Below, piece after piece: positions 27,369 through 36,072 of a stretch of DNA of 64,000 nt (positions are counted from its first letter, which is position 1; each line of letters opens with the position of its first letter). Origin of the DNA: Labedaea rhizosphaerae. GTDB lineage: Bacteria > Actinomycetota > Actinomycetes > Mycobacteriales > Pseudonocardiaceae. The notes beneath the pieces were generated by a model. It ran no database searches and was not told the origin of the DNA. It saw only the letters and a program-made list of their open reading frames with translations. The position numbers and the translations under genes were made by a program. The stretch is taken from the NCBI RefSeq assembly GCF_004362825.1, contig NZ_SNXZ01000001.1, positions 744,001-808,000 on the forward strand, in the 5' to 3' direction.

Positions 27369-28571
27369 TTAGCCGCGGTATAGGGCGGTGATCATTGCTT
27401 CTACGGCGATGCGGGGCTTTACGTTGAGTTCGAGGGCTTCGCGGCAGGCCAGGACGGCTTCCAGGCGGGTGAGCGTGGATTCCGGGGTCCAGGCGGTGGC
27501 GGCCGTCGTGGATTGGCGGGCGTGGTCGGGGTGGTTCAACGCCGCTTCGGAGCCGGATGCGGTGATCAGGACGTCGCGGTAGAAGCCGGCCAGGTCGACC
27601 AAGGCCAAGTCGAGGGCATCGCGCTGGGTTCGGGTGGCGCGGGACTTCTGGCGCCGCTCCAACTCCCGTTCCGCCCCCTTGGCGCCGCGGGTCGCCGCCG
27701 CGGTGCCCTTGCCGGTGCCGCCCGCGCCCAACGCCGTGCGCAGGGCTTCCTTCTCGGCGTCGTCGCGGGTTTTGCTCACCTCGGACGCGTCGCGTTCGGC
27801 GGCCTTGACCAGTTCGTCGGCCGCGGCGAACACGTCGGAGAACCGCCGGACGCCCAGCGGGATCCGCAGGACGGCGGCACGACGGTCGCGTGCGGCCTCG
27901 TCACGTGCGAGCCGGCGCGCCCGCCCGATGTGGCCCCCGCACACCGACGCGGCCCACCGCGCCATCTCCGGCTCGATGCCGTCCCGCAGCACCAGCACCT
28001 CGGCGATCGCCGGGGCGGCCGGCGTGCGCAACGCCATCGGGCGGCAGCGCGAGCGGATCGTCACCGACACGTCGTCCGGGTGATCCGACGGCGCGCACAA
28101 CAGGAACACCGTGCGCTCCGGCGGTTCTTCCACCGCCTTGAGCAACGCGTTCGCGGCGCCTTCGGTGAGCCGGTCCGCGTCGGCGATGATCACGACCTGC
28201 CAGCGCCCGCCGGTCGGCCGCCGCGCGGACGTCTGCACCAGGGCTCGCATCTCCGCGACCGAGATCGACAGACCTTCCGGCACGACCACCCGCACGTCGG
28301 CGTGCGTGCCCGACAACGTGGTGCGACAGCCGTGGCACTCCCCGCAGCCGGGGATCGGGCCACCGTCGACGCACTGCAACGCGGCCGCGAACGCCGACGC
28401 GGCTGTCGACCGCCCGGAACCAGGCGGCCCGGTGAACAACCACGCGTGCGTCATGCCGGACGCGTCGGACGTGCGCCCCTCGACCAGCGCCTTGCCTGCG
28501 GTCGCGGCCGCGACCAGCACTTCGACGGCGTGCTCCTGGCCCACGAGTTGCGACCACACACCACCGGTCAC
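27369..28571 (-). CDS. holB: DNA polymerase III delta' subunit
   Basis: 400 residues. Delta' is part of the clamp loader that places the beta clamp on DNA. Seen: WSQLVGQEHAVEVL, Walker A GPPGSGRSTAA near 50, a zinc module with CVDGGPIPGCGECHGC, the DADRLTEGAANALLKAVEEPP block and the SRC motif in IRSRCRPMALRTP. The GTG at 28571 overlaps the stop of the upstream MFS-Tmk gene by four bases (GTGA). A much longer upstream reading frame in this phase is a shadow of the MFS gene. The C-terminal third carries an extra charged, Ala/Gly-rich insertion around 290-330. Confidence 0.93.
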   Translation of the reverse strand: MTGGVWSQLVGQEHAVEVLVAAATAGKALVEGRTSDASGMTHAWLFTGPPGSGRSTAASAFAAALQCVDGGPIPGCGECHGCRTTLSGTHADVRVVVPEGLSISVAEMRALVQTSARRPTGGRWQVVIIADADRLTEGAANALLKAVEEPPERTVFLLCAPSDHPDDVSVTIRSRCRPMALRTPAAPAIAEVLVLRDGIEPEMARWAASVCGGHIGRARRLARDEAARDRRAAVLRIPLGVRRFSDVFAAADELVKAAERDASEVSKTRDDAEKEALRTALGAGGTGKGTAAATRGAKGAERELERRQKSRATRTQRDALDLALVDLAGFYRDVLITASGSEAALNHPDHARQSTTAATAWTPESTLTRLEAVLACREALELNVKPRIAVEAMITALYRG

Positions 28572-30586
28572 GAGGTCTCCACGGGTTCGACGGCAACGAG
28601 TTCGGGCAGCTTGCGCCCGGCCAGCGACGTCTGCACGGCCAGCCGCACGCGCTCCGCCACATCCTCCACGGCGCCGTCCGCGTCGACCACGACGTAGCGG
28701 TCGGGGTCGGCGGACGCCATCTCCGTCAGCAGGTGCTGCACCGCCCACCGCTGCTCCGTCGCCGCCCGCGGGGGGCGCGTGGAGGAGTCGCGGTCGAGCA
28801 GCACGGTCATGTCCGGGCGCAGCCGCGCGGTCGCCCAGTCGGCGAGGCCTTCGAGTTCCTTCTGGTCGAGCCCGGCGTTGGCCGAGAGCTGGGCGAGCGG
28901 GCTGTCCACGAACCGCTCCATCACCACGACCGCGCCGCGGTCCAGCGCGGGTCGGATCTGCCGCTCGACGAGGTCCGCACGCACGGCAGCGGCCACCAAG
29001 GCCCGCGCCCGGGAGCTGGTCAACGCGGCATCGGAGAGCAACGTCGACAAGCGCCGGTCGTCCAGGGCCGGGTCGCTCGCCAGCAGGATCTCCCGCTTGC
29101 CGGAGTGCCGCAGCGAGTCGGCGAGCAGCGCGGCCTGCGTGCTCGTGTCCGCCACCGTGTCGCCCTCGACGGCGATCAGCAGGCCGGTGCGCCTGCGCGG
29201 GATCTTGCGCAGCACGGCGAGCAGATCGGACATGATCGTCTCGCTGCGCCGGTCGTCCATCTGCCGGTACGCGATCACACCGAAGAGCGCGGCAAGCAAG
29301 CCGGCGAGGAGGAGCACCGGGCGGGTGCCGTCGATGGTCATCGGCCGGCCGAGGACCTCGACCCGCTTCGGCCGCACAAGCGCGACCAGCGCGGGCACCA
29401 CGGCGGTCGAGCCAAACAGGATGATCTTCATCAACGACTGGTAGATCGCGTTGATGCGACCGCGGATCGAATCCTCGATCTGGGTGCCGATGATCGTCAT
29501 GCCGGTCAGGAACGCGATCCCGGCGCCGGCGCCGACCACCGCGACCGCGATCAGCGACACCGCCAAGTGGGGCGACAACGCCACGATCGCCAACGCCAGA
29601 CCGGCAACGACGATCGCGATGCCGAACAACCGGTTGCGCGGCATCCGCTGGGCGAGCTTCGGCGCCGAGGCCATGCCGGTGCTCAGGCCGAGGAACACCG
29701 CGAGGAAGAGCAGGCCGAACGCGGCGGGACCGGCCTGGAGGCTGTTCACGTAGGTGTTGGCCGAGCCGATCACCGCGCCGCCGGCCGCGAATGCACCGAC
29801 CATGCCGATGAGCAGCCCGCGCACCAGCGGGGTCTTGCGAACGAACTTGCCCGCGTCCTTGACCATCGCCAGGAAGCCCGGCTGGTCGACCTGCTCCTCG
29901 GCCTTCTCCCTGGCCTTCTTCTCGTCCTCGGCCTTGGCGACCGCGGTGTCGCGCAGCGACAGCTCCGGGATGCGCGTGGCCACCAGCAACGCGCTGGTCA
30001 GGAACAGCGCCCCGATGAAGATGACGATGACCTTGGCGATGCCGAGGTTGTCGTGGCCGAACTGGACGTGGAAGAGCGTGCCGAAACCGTTGATGATCGC
30101 GTACAACCCCGCGGCCGTGACCACGGAGATCCCGTAGGTCATCACCAGGCCGAGCTGGTTCGCGGTCTCCACCTGCTCCTTGCGGCGCAACAGGTTCGGG
30201 ATGGCGGAGTCCTTCGACGGGATCCACATCATCGCGAAGCAGCCGACCAGGAAGTTGCCGATGAACAGCCAGACCGTGCTGCCCACCAGGCCGATCGAGA
30301 CGAACAGAGCACAGCGCGCGAGGTCGCAGACGACCATGATCTTGCGCCGGTCGAACCGATCGGCGAGCAGACCGCCGATCGGGGCGAACAGCAGGCCCGG
30401 CAACAGTTGCGTGAGCACGACACCGGCGAACGCGAAGCTCTTGAGGCGGTAGTCGTGCACGAGCGTCGTGACCAGGCCGGTCAACGCGAGCAACGAGAGC
30501 CAGTCGCCGATGCTGCAGAGATAGGTGACACCCCAGAGCCTGCGGAACGCGCGAATGGCCAGCACGCTGCGCGCGCGGTGCACCAT
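28568..30586 (-). CDS. MFS transporter fused to thymidylate kinase-like domain with broken P-loop
   Basis: 672 residues. Residues about 1-460 are an MFS transporter with roughly 12 hydrophobic segments (RPIGGLLADRFDRR-type motif A as APIGGLLADRFDRRK). Residues about 470-665 resemble dTMP kinase, which phosphorylates dTMP: VEGDTVADTSTQAALLADSL, VVVMERFVDSPLAQLSANAG, LRPDMTVLLDRDSS and AVQHLLTEMASADPDRYVVVDAD. The Walker A Lys is absent (the GK-S/T positions read D-T-S) and the usual DR(F/Y) acid is Glu (ERF), so kinase activity is doubtful although the fold looks intact. The fused arrangement beside holB is known in Pseudonocardiaceae. Start ATG at 30586. Confidence 0.88.
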   Translation of the reverse strand: MVHRARSVLAIRAFRRLWGVTYLCSIGDWLSLLALTGLVTTLVHDYRLKSFAFAGVVLTQLLPGLLFAPIGGLLADRFDRRKIMVVCDLARCALFVSIGLVGSTVWLFIGNFLVGCFAMMWIPSKDSAIPNLLRRKEQVETANQLGLVMTYGISVVTAAGLYAIINGFGTLFHVQFGHDNLGIAKVIVIFIGALFLTSALLVATRIPELSLRDTAVAKAEDEKKAREKAEEQVDQPGFLAMVKDAGKFVRKTPLVRGLLIGMVGAFAAGGAVIGSANTYVNSLQAGPAAFGLLFLAVFLGLSTGMASAPKLAQRMPRNRLFGIAIVVAGLALAIVALSPHLAVSLIAVAVVGAGAGIAFLTGMTIIGTQIEDSIRGRINAIYQSLMKIILFGSTAVVPALVALVRPKRVEVLGRPMTIDGTRPVLLLAGLLAALFGVIAYRQMDDRRSETIMSDLLAVLRKIPRRRTGLLIAVEGDTVADTSTQAALLADSLRHSGKREILLASDPALDDRRLSTLLSDAALTSSRARALVAAAVRADLVERQIRPALDRGAVVVMERFVDSPLAQLSANAGLDQKELEGLADWATARLRPDMTVLLDRDSSTRPPRAATEQRWAVQHLLTEMASADPDRYVVVDADGAVEDVAERVRLAVQTSLAGRKLPELVAVEPVETS

Positions 30587-30793
30587 GGACGCGTCGGACT
30601 CGGCCGACGCACCATCGCCGACCCGGCCCGGACTCAGTCCCCCGCTGATGCCGTCACCTCATTCCATGTCGGCGCACCCAGCGTAGTCCGCGACCCTCGT
30701 CCCCCAAGCGGACCACGGAGCGCGCGACCCGGCCGTGGTGACGTCATGCAACCACGGCGGCGAACCGCTCATCTTATCGGGTGGTTCTTGGGG

Positions 30794-31207
30794 TCAGTTG
30801 CCCGTGATCCCCGTGATGACCGCCCGGGCGATCAAGAACAGGATGAACAGCGTCACGATCCATGTGATGAGAACCACACGCCCGCCGCTCCTGGGCGGGC
30901 GCTGGCGCACCGCGGGGCGCGGCCGATAGCCGGCGGCGGGAACGCCCGCGGGCCGGCGGACCTGCGGCGCGGGCTGCTGGGCCCGCTGCCGCCTGCCCCT
31001 CGGCTGCTGGGGCTCCGCGAACACCGCGCTGATCCCCGGCGCCACCGCACGCGGCGAGGGTGGTGGCGGCACGGCACGGGCGGCCTGCCACGACTCGGGC
31101 GACACGCCGGGCAACGCCTCGCCCGTCAACAAGCCGGCGAGCGGGTCGGGCAACAACGGCTGCGGCGGCAGGTCCTGCGTGCCGTCGAGCCACACGGGCT
31201 CGGTCAC
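30794..31207 (-). CDS. Small Pro-rich protein with C-terminal membrane anchor
   Basis: 137 residues. Family not recognised. Seen: a Pro/Ala/Arg/Gln-rich N-terminal two-thirds (about 1-100) and one membrane segment near the end (VVLITWIVTLFILFLIARAV), giving a tail-anchored layout with the basic part in the cytoplasm. The GTG at 31207 gives VTEPVWLDGTQDLPPQ; a longer upstream frame lies partly inside topA and is rejected. It is 19 bp behind topA on the same strand and probably co-transcribed. Function unknown. Confidence 0.65.
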   Translation of the reverse strand: MTEPVWLDGTQDLPPQPLLPDPLAGLLTGEALPGVSPESWQAARAVPPPPSPRAVAPGISAVFAEPQQPRGRRQRAQQPAPQVRRPAGVPAAGYRPRPAVRQRPPRSGGRVVLITWIVTLFILFLIARAVITGITGN

Positions 31208-31226
31208 ATGGTCGAGCGTAACCGCG

Positions 31227-33986
31227 CTACTTGCCGGCCGTCGCCTTCTTCGTGGCGGGCTTGCGCCTGGTGGTCGTCGTGCGCTTCTTCGGCGCCGGGC
31301 CCTTCGCCCGCTTCTCCGCCAGCAGCTCGGCGGCGCGCTCGTCGGTGAACGTCTCCACGCTGTCGCTCTTGCGCAGCGAAGCGTTGGTCTCACCGTCCGT
31401 GACGTACGGGCCGAACCGGCCGTCCTTGACCACCATCGGCTTGCCGGACACCGGGTCGTTGCCCAGCTCCTTCAGCGGCGGCGCGGACGCGGCGGCCTGG
31501 CGGCCCCGCTTCTTCGGCTCGGCGTAGATCTTGAGCGCCTCGTCGAGGGTCACCGTGAAGATCTGGTCCTCGCTGGTCAGCGACCGCGAGTCGGTGCCCT
31601 TCTTCAGGTACGGGCCGTAGCGGCCGTTCTGCGCGGTGATCTCCTCGCCGGACTCCGGGTCCTTGCCGACCACCCGCGGCAGCGAGAGCAGCTTCAACGC
31701 GTCGTCCAGCGTGACCGTGGCCAGGTCCATGCTCTTGAACAGCGAGCCGGTCCGTGGCTTCGGCTTGGTCTTGCTCTTCTTGCCGTCGGTCTCCTCCGGC
31801 TCGGGCAGCACCTCGGTCACGTACGGACCGAAGCGGCCCTCCTTGGCCACGATCTCGTGCCCGGTGACCGGGTCGGCACCCAGCGAGCGACCCTCCTGCG
31901 GGGTGGAGAAGAGCTTCTCCGCGATCTCGAGGGTCAGCTCGTCCGGCGCGAGGTCCTCGGGCAGGTTCGCCCGCTGCGCCGAACCGTCGACCTCGCGCTC
32001 CAGGTACGGGCCGTAGCGGCCGACCCGCACCACGATCGACCGATCGTGGTCGTCGGTGAACATCGGGATCGAGTTCACCGCACGCGGGTCGATCTCCTCG
32101 ACGCTCGACCCGACGAGCTTCTTCAGCCCACCGGAGCGGCCGATGGAGTTGTTCACGCCGATGTCGCCGCCGAAGTAGAACCCGGCGAGCCAGCTGGTGC
32201 GCTCCTGGTTGCCCGCGGCGATGCTGTCGAGCTCGTCCTCCATGGCGGCGGTGAAGTCGTAGTCGACCAGCCGCTCGAAGTGCTGCTCCAGCAGGCCGAT
32301 CACCGAGAACGCGATCCACGACGGGACCAGCGCGGAACCCTTCTTCCACACGTAGCCGCGGTCCTGGATGGTGTTGATGATCGACGCGTACGTCGACGGC
32401 CGGCCGATGCCCAGCTCCTCCAGCGCCTTGACCAGGCTGGCCTCGCTGTAGCGCGGCGGCGGGCTGGTGGCGTGCCCGTCGGCGGTCAGCTCGGACGCGG
32501 TGACCTGCTGGTCCTTGACCAGCCGCGGCAGCCGGCGCTCGGCGTCGTCGGCCTCGCCACCGGCCTCGGAGTCGACGGCCTCGACGTAGGCACGCAGGAA
32601 ACCCGCGAACGTGATGGTCCGGCCGGACGAGGCGAACGTGCACTCCTCGCCGCTGGACGCCGTGCCGGTGATCCGCACGCTCATCGTGGTGCCGCGTGCG
32701 TCGGCCATCTGCGAGGCGATGGTGCGCTGCCAGATCAGCTCGTAGAGGCGGAACTCGTCACTCTGCAGCTCGTTCGCGACCTGGCCGGGGGTGCGGAACA
32801 CCTCGCCGGCCGGGCGGATCGCCTCGTGGGCCTCCTGGGCGTTCTTGACCTTGCGGTTGTACTGCCGGGGCTGCGGCGAGACGAACTGCGCGCCGTAGAG
32901 GTCGGTGGCCTGCGCACGAGCCGCCGCGATCGCCGTCTCCGACAGCGTCGTGGAGTCGGTACGCATGTAGGTGATGTAGCCGTTCTCGTACAGGCGCTGC
33001 GCGGTGCGCATGGTGCGGTCGGCGGAGAACCGCAGCTTGCGGCCCGCCTCCTGCTGCAGCGTCGAGGTCATGAACGGCGGGTACGGCTTGCGGGTGTACG
33101 GCTTCTCCTCGACGCTCGACACGCGCATCTGCGCGCCGGTGAGCGCCTCGGCCAGGCGGGTCGCGTCGGCCTCGGCGAGCACCGTGACGTCGGCGTTCTG
33201 CTTGAGCTTGCCGTCGGCGCCGAAGTCGCGGCCGGTGGCGACGCGGGTGCCGTCGACGGCGACCAGGCGCGAGGAGAAGATCGGCGGCTCGGCGTCCTTG
33301 CCCGCGTCCATGCTGGCGGAGATGTCCCAGTACGAGGCCGAGACGAACGCCATCCGCTCGCGTTCGCGCTGCACCACGATCCGGGTGGCCACCGACTGCA
33401 CGCGGCCCGCCGAGAGCTTCGGCATGACCTTCTTCCACAGCACGGGGCTGACCTCGTAGCCGTAGAGCCGGTCGAGGATGCGGCGGGTCTCCTGCGCGTC
33501 GACCAGGTCCTGGTCGAGTTCGCGGGTGCTCTGCGCGGCGGCCCGGATGGCGGACTCGGTGATCTCGTGGAAGACCATCCGGCGCACCGGCACCTTGGGC
33601 TTGAGCGCCTCCAGCAGGTGCCAGGCGATCGCCTCGCCCTCACGGTCGCCGTCTGTCGCGAGGTAGAGCTCGTCGACGGTCTTCAGGGCTTCCTTGAGCT
33701 CGGTGACCGTGGCCTTCTTGTCCGGCGTGACGATGTAGATGGGCTCGAAGCCGTTGTCGACGTTGACGCCGAGGTTCGACCAGGACTCGCCCTTGTACTT
33801 GGCTGGGACCTCGGCCGCCTTGCGGGGCAGGTCGCGGATGTGACCGCGCGAGGACTCGACCACGAAGTTGCGCCCGAGGTAGGACGCGATCTTCTTGGCT
33901 TTGGCGGGCGACTCGACGATCACCAGCCGGCGCGGCTCAGTGCCGGCCGACCCGCCGCTGCTCTTCGTCCTCGTGGATCCTGCCAC
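31227..33986 (-). CDS. topA: DNA topoisomerase I (type IA)
   Basis: 919 residues. TopA relaxes negative supercoils through a 5'-phosphotyrosine. Seen: toprim start RRLVIVESPAKAKKI, ATDGDREGEAIAWH (metal site, about 110-125), PKLSAGRVQSVATRIV, the active-site Tyr in YITYMRTDSTTL near 342, and GIGRPSTYASIINTIQ. The C-terminus lacks zinc fingers and instead holds repeated GRFGPYV/GRYGPYL modules (at least four) and a Lys/Arg/Thr-rich tail, the actinobacterial pattern. GTG start at 33986. Confidence 0.97.
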   Translation of the reverse strand: MAGSTRTKSSGGSAGTEPRRLVIVESPAKAKKIASYLGRNFVVESSRGHIRDLPRKAAEVPAKYKGESWSNLGVNVDNGFEPIYIVTPDKKATVTELKEALKTVDELYLATDGDREGEAIAWHLLEALKPKVPVRRMVFHEITESAIRAAAQSTRELDQDLVDAQETRRILDRLYGYEVSPVLWKKVMPKLSAGRVQSVATRIVVQRERERMAFVSASYWDISASMDAGKDAEPPIFSSRLVAVDGTRVATGRDFGADGKLKQNADVTVLAEADATRLAEALTGAQMRVSSVEEKPYTRKPYPPFMTSTLQQEAGRKLRFSADRTMRTAQRLYENGYITYMRTDSTTLSETAIAAARAQATDLYGAQFVSPQPRQYNRKVKNAQEAHEAIRPAGEVFRTPGQVANELQSDEFRLYELIWQRTIASQMADARGTTMSVRITGTASSGEECTFASSGRTITFAGFLRAYVEAVDSEAGGEADDAERRLPRLVKDQQVTASELTADGHATSPPPRYSEASLVKALEELGIGRPSTYASIINTIQDRGYVWKKGSALVPSWIAFSVIGLLEQHFERLVDYDFTAAMEDELDSIAAGNQERTSWLAGFYFGGDIGVNNSIGRSGGLKKLVGSSVEEIDPRAVNSIPMFTDDHDRSIVVRVGRYGPYLEREVDGSAQRANLPEDLAPDELTLEIAEKLFSTPQEGRSLGADPVTGHEIVAKEGRFGPYVTEVLPEPEETDGKKSKTKPKPRTGSLFKSMDLATVTLDDALKLLSLPRVVGKDPESGEEITAQNGRYGPYLKKGTDSRSLTSEDQIFTVTLDEALKIYAEPKKRGRQAAASAPPLKELGNDPVSGKPMVVKDGRFGPYVTDGETNASLRKSDSVETFTDERAAELLAEKRAKGPAPKKRTTTTRRKPATKKATAGK

Positions 33987-34114
33987 CCTTGCCCTGCTCT
34001 TTCATCGACTCCTGCGTCAGCCCGTCAGTGTGCACCAGCCACGGCTGCGCCCCGTACTCCAGGTACGGAGCACATCGCCGAACCGCAGCCGCCCTGTTAC
34101 CAGCTGTAGCACGT

Positions 34115-34714
34115 TCAGCTCATCGCATGCACTCTCGACGAGGCCGGCCAGTGCTCCAACGCGTGGCGGTCCGGTGGTGTTCCGACGAGCTCGACCAGGC
34201 GACTCAGCCTGCGTCGGCCGGTCACCTTAATACTTGGGTTGCCTTCGGGCGGCGTGAGTACACCAACGCGGAGCCCGGCGCGGGCCAGCGCGGCGACAAG
34301 CGGCTCGTGCGTCTGCGGCGCGTCCGGGTCGAGTTCCAGCAGGTAACTGCCCTCGAGCCAACTGCCCGCAGTGAGCACCCAGAGGCGCAGCGGACCGCCG
34401 GTGAGGGTCAGTCCGGGCGGGATGGTCTTCGTCGTGTCGCGAGTCCAGGCGTCGGCGAGCGGGGTCAGGTCCGTGCGGAACGGGGTATGCAGGGCGACCG
34501 ATTCGTTCTCGTCCGGCTCAAGGCGTGCGGACACGCCGCGTTCGGCGAGGGCGGCAGCCAGCGCCCGGGCTCGCCACCGGCTGTCGACGGTGATGGAGAG
34601 CCGCGCCGCGGTGCGCGCGAATCCGGCCATCCGTCCCCGGGCGCACAAGACGCCCGCCAGGTCGCCGAGGCAAGGCGCGGCAGCCTCGGCGGAGAAGAAC
34701 GACAACTGCGGCAC
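34115..34714 (-). CDS. Conserved actinobacterial protein beside topA (Rv3647c slot)
   Basis: 199 residues, soluble. I know of no assigned function. Seen: an N-terminal LSFFSAEAAAPCLGDLAGVLC block, ARLSITVDSRWRARALAAALAERG (a helix-rich domain), then a beta-rich middle (GGPLRLWVLTAGSWLEGSYLLELD) and a C-terminal TGRRRLSRLVELVG. The position directly upstream of topA on the same strand fits the mycobacterial neighbour Rv3647c. GTG start at 34714. The 659 bp upstream of this start hold array E and no gene. Confidence 0.75.
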   Translation of the reverse strand: MPQLSFFSAEAAAPCLGDLAGVLCARGRMAGFARTAARLSITVDSRWRARALAAALAERGVSARLEPDENESVALHTPFRTDLTPLADAWTRDTTKTIPPGLTLTGGPLRLWVLTAGSWLEGSYLLELDPDAPQTHEPLVAALARAGLRVGVLTPPEGNPSIKVTGRRRLSRLVELVGTPPDRHALEHWPASSRVHAMS

Positions 34715-34796
34715 GCGATCAGGTTAGAACACCCGTTCGACCAGGGTAAAGCACCATCAGCCCCACACGTCACGCCATTCACCCGCCTCGCCTGCC

Positions 34797-35353
34797 GTGA
34801 ACAAGCCCGCTGAACCCCATACCCCCAGGTCACCGCCCTGCCCAGGAATAAGCCCGCTGAACCCCGTCCCCACAGTTCGCCCACCCGTGCGCCAGCCCGG
34901 CCCGAGACGGCCCCACCTAAGCCGCCGCCGAGGCGCCCGTGAATAAGCCCGCTGAATCCCGGACCCGCAGGTCAACGGCACCTTGCCCATCGGCGCGGGA
35001 TTAAGCCCGCTGAATCCCGAGCGGCCAGGTCAGGTGCATCTCGCGCAGGCACGCCGAGAGACGAGCCGGCGGTCGCAGGGGCGCCGGTAGGAGGTCGCGG
35101 GGGCGGCCGTGAATAAGCCCGCTCAATCCCACACCCGCAGGTCAACGGCACCTTGCCCGTGGGCCCGGGATTAAGCCCGCTGAATCCCGAGCGGCCAGGT
35201 CAGGTGCATCTCGTACAGGAACCGGGGACGGAGCCGCCGATCGCAGGGATGCCAGTGAGGGTTCGCACGGGCGTCGGTGAATAAGCCCGCTGAATCACAG
35301 GTGGGTGGGTCGGGGGCACCGTGAGGGGTGCGGATCAAGCCTGCTGGATCGGG
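34797..35353. repeat. Palindromic repeat array E, downstream of a lipoprotein gene
   Basis: Eight copies: 34797-34817, 34844-34866, 34939-34960, 34997-35018, 35109-35130, 35167-35188, 35277-35298 and 35332-35353 (degenerate). Core spacings are 47, 95, 58, 112, 58, 110 and 54 bp. The two 58 bp doublets are near-identical copies 170 bp apart, including the flanks CGCAGGTCAACGGCACC and GAGCGGCCAGGTCAGGTGC, a clear tandem duplication. In the copy at 35277-35298 both ends read GTGAAT/AATCAC instead of GGGATT/AATCCC, so most of the outer symmetry is kept with different bases. Confidence 0.92.
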
Positions 35354-35373
35354 TTGGTGCAGGTCAGGACGGG

Positions 35374-35991
35374 TTAGGGGGTGGCTAGGGCTTGGCAGTG
35401 GGGGGCCTGTTTGGCGGCGTTTGCCAGGTCCTTGTTGTTCTCGAGGGAGGCGAGGGGGTTGCTCGAGCCGAGGGCCTGCATCTTGGGGCCGATGTCGGCC
35501 ATGGACGCGGCGAGGGCGTTGGGGTCCTTCGTGGCCTCGAGCTTCTGCTTGGTCTCGAGGAACGCCGTGCGCGTCTTGTCGTACTGCGTGGCGAGGGCCT
35601 TGGCCGCCTCGTCGCCGCCCTTGACCGGCGACGGGCCGAGGGCCTTCAGCGCGGCGGACGTCTTGCCCAACTGGTCGGCGATGTTGCCGAAGAACGTCGC
35701 CAGCGAGGTGCGCATGGCGTCGGGGTTGCTCGAATCGATCTGCGGCTGCGTGCTCGCCGACTTCACCAGGTCGTCGATCGGGCGGCAGAAGCTGTCCATC
35801 CACCGCACGGACGGGTCGTTCGGCACCGGTGCGCTGCCCGAGTCCGTCGACGGGGCGGACGCGGAGGTCGAGGCGCCGGACGAGGGCGGCGGCGTGGCCG
35901 ACGACGAGCCGCTCGCCTGATCACCGCCGGAAGAGCTGCAGGACACCGCGAAGGCAGCGACGAACGCAACAACGAGCAGCCGCTTGGTCAT
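35374..35991 (-). CDS. Putative lipoprotein
   Basis: 205 residues. Signal peptide KRLLVVAFVAAFAVSC ends in the lipobox AVSC, followed by a Ser/Ala/Pro/Thr linker (about 20-57) and a helical globular domain (about 60-205) with two cysteines (CRPIDD, HCQAL). It should be lipid-anchored on the outer face of the membrane. No enzymatic motif is seen. The family is not recognised. The stop lies about 20 bp from the last copy of array E; upstream is the hppA terminator. Confidence 0.75.
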   Translation of the reverse strand: MTKRLLVVAFVAAFAVSCSSSGGDQASGSSSATPPPSSGASTSASAPSTDSGSAPVPNDPSVRWMDSFCRPIDDLVKSASTQPQIDSSNPDAMRTSLATFFGNIADQLGKTSAALKALGPSPVKGGDEAAKALATQYDKTRTAFLETKQKLEATKDPNALAASMADIGPKMQALGSSNPLASLENNKDLANAAKQAPHCQALATP

Positions 35992-36020
35992 GCGGGAAAC
36001 CTACCCGCAGGCAAACACGA

Positions 36021-36056
36021 AACGCGCCCGGTCCGATGAACCGGACCGGGCGCGTT
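36021..36056. terminator. Terminator downstream of hppA
   Basis: Perfect 15 bp stem AACGCGCCCGGTCCG (36021-36035) with CGGACCGGGCGCGTT (36042-36056), six-base loop. It lies 17 bp past the hppA stop on the minus strand, just before the lipoprotein start. Confidence 0.88.
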
Positions 36057-36072
36057 CGCGACTAGCGATTGA

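Noticed and set aside
27369-30227. Single 952-codon frame spanning holB and the MFS-Tmk gene
   Set aside because: The upstream part is a shadow of the MFS-Tmk coding frame; holB starts at the GTG overlapping the upstream stop.
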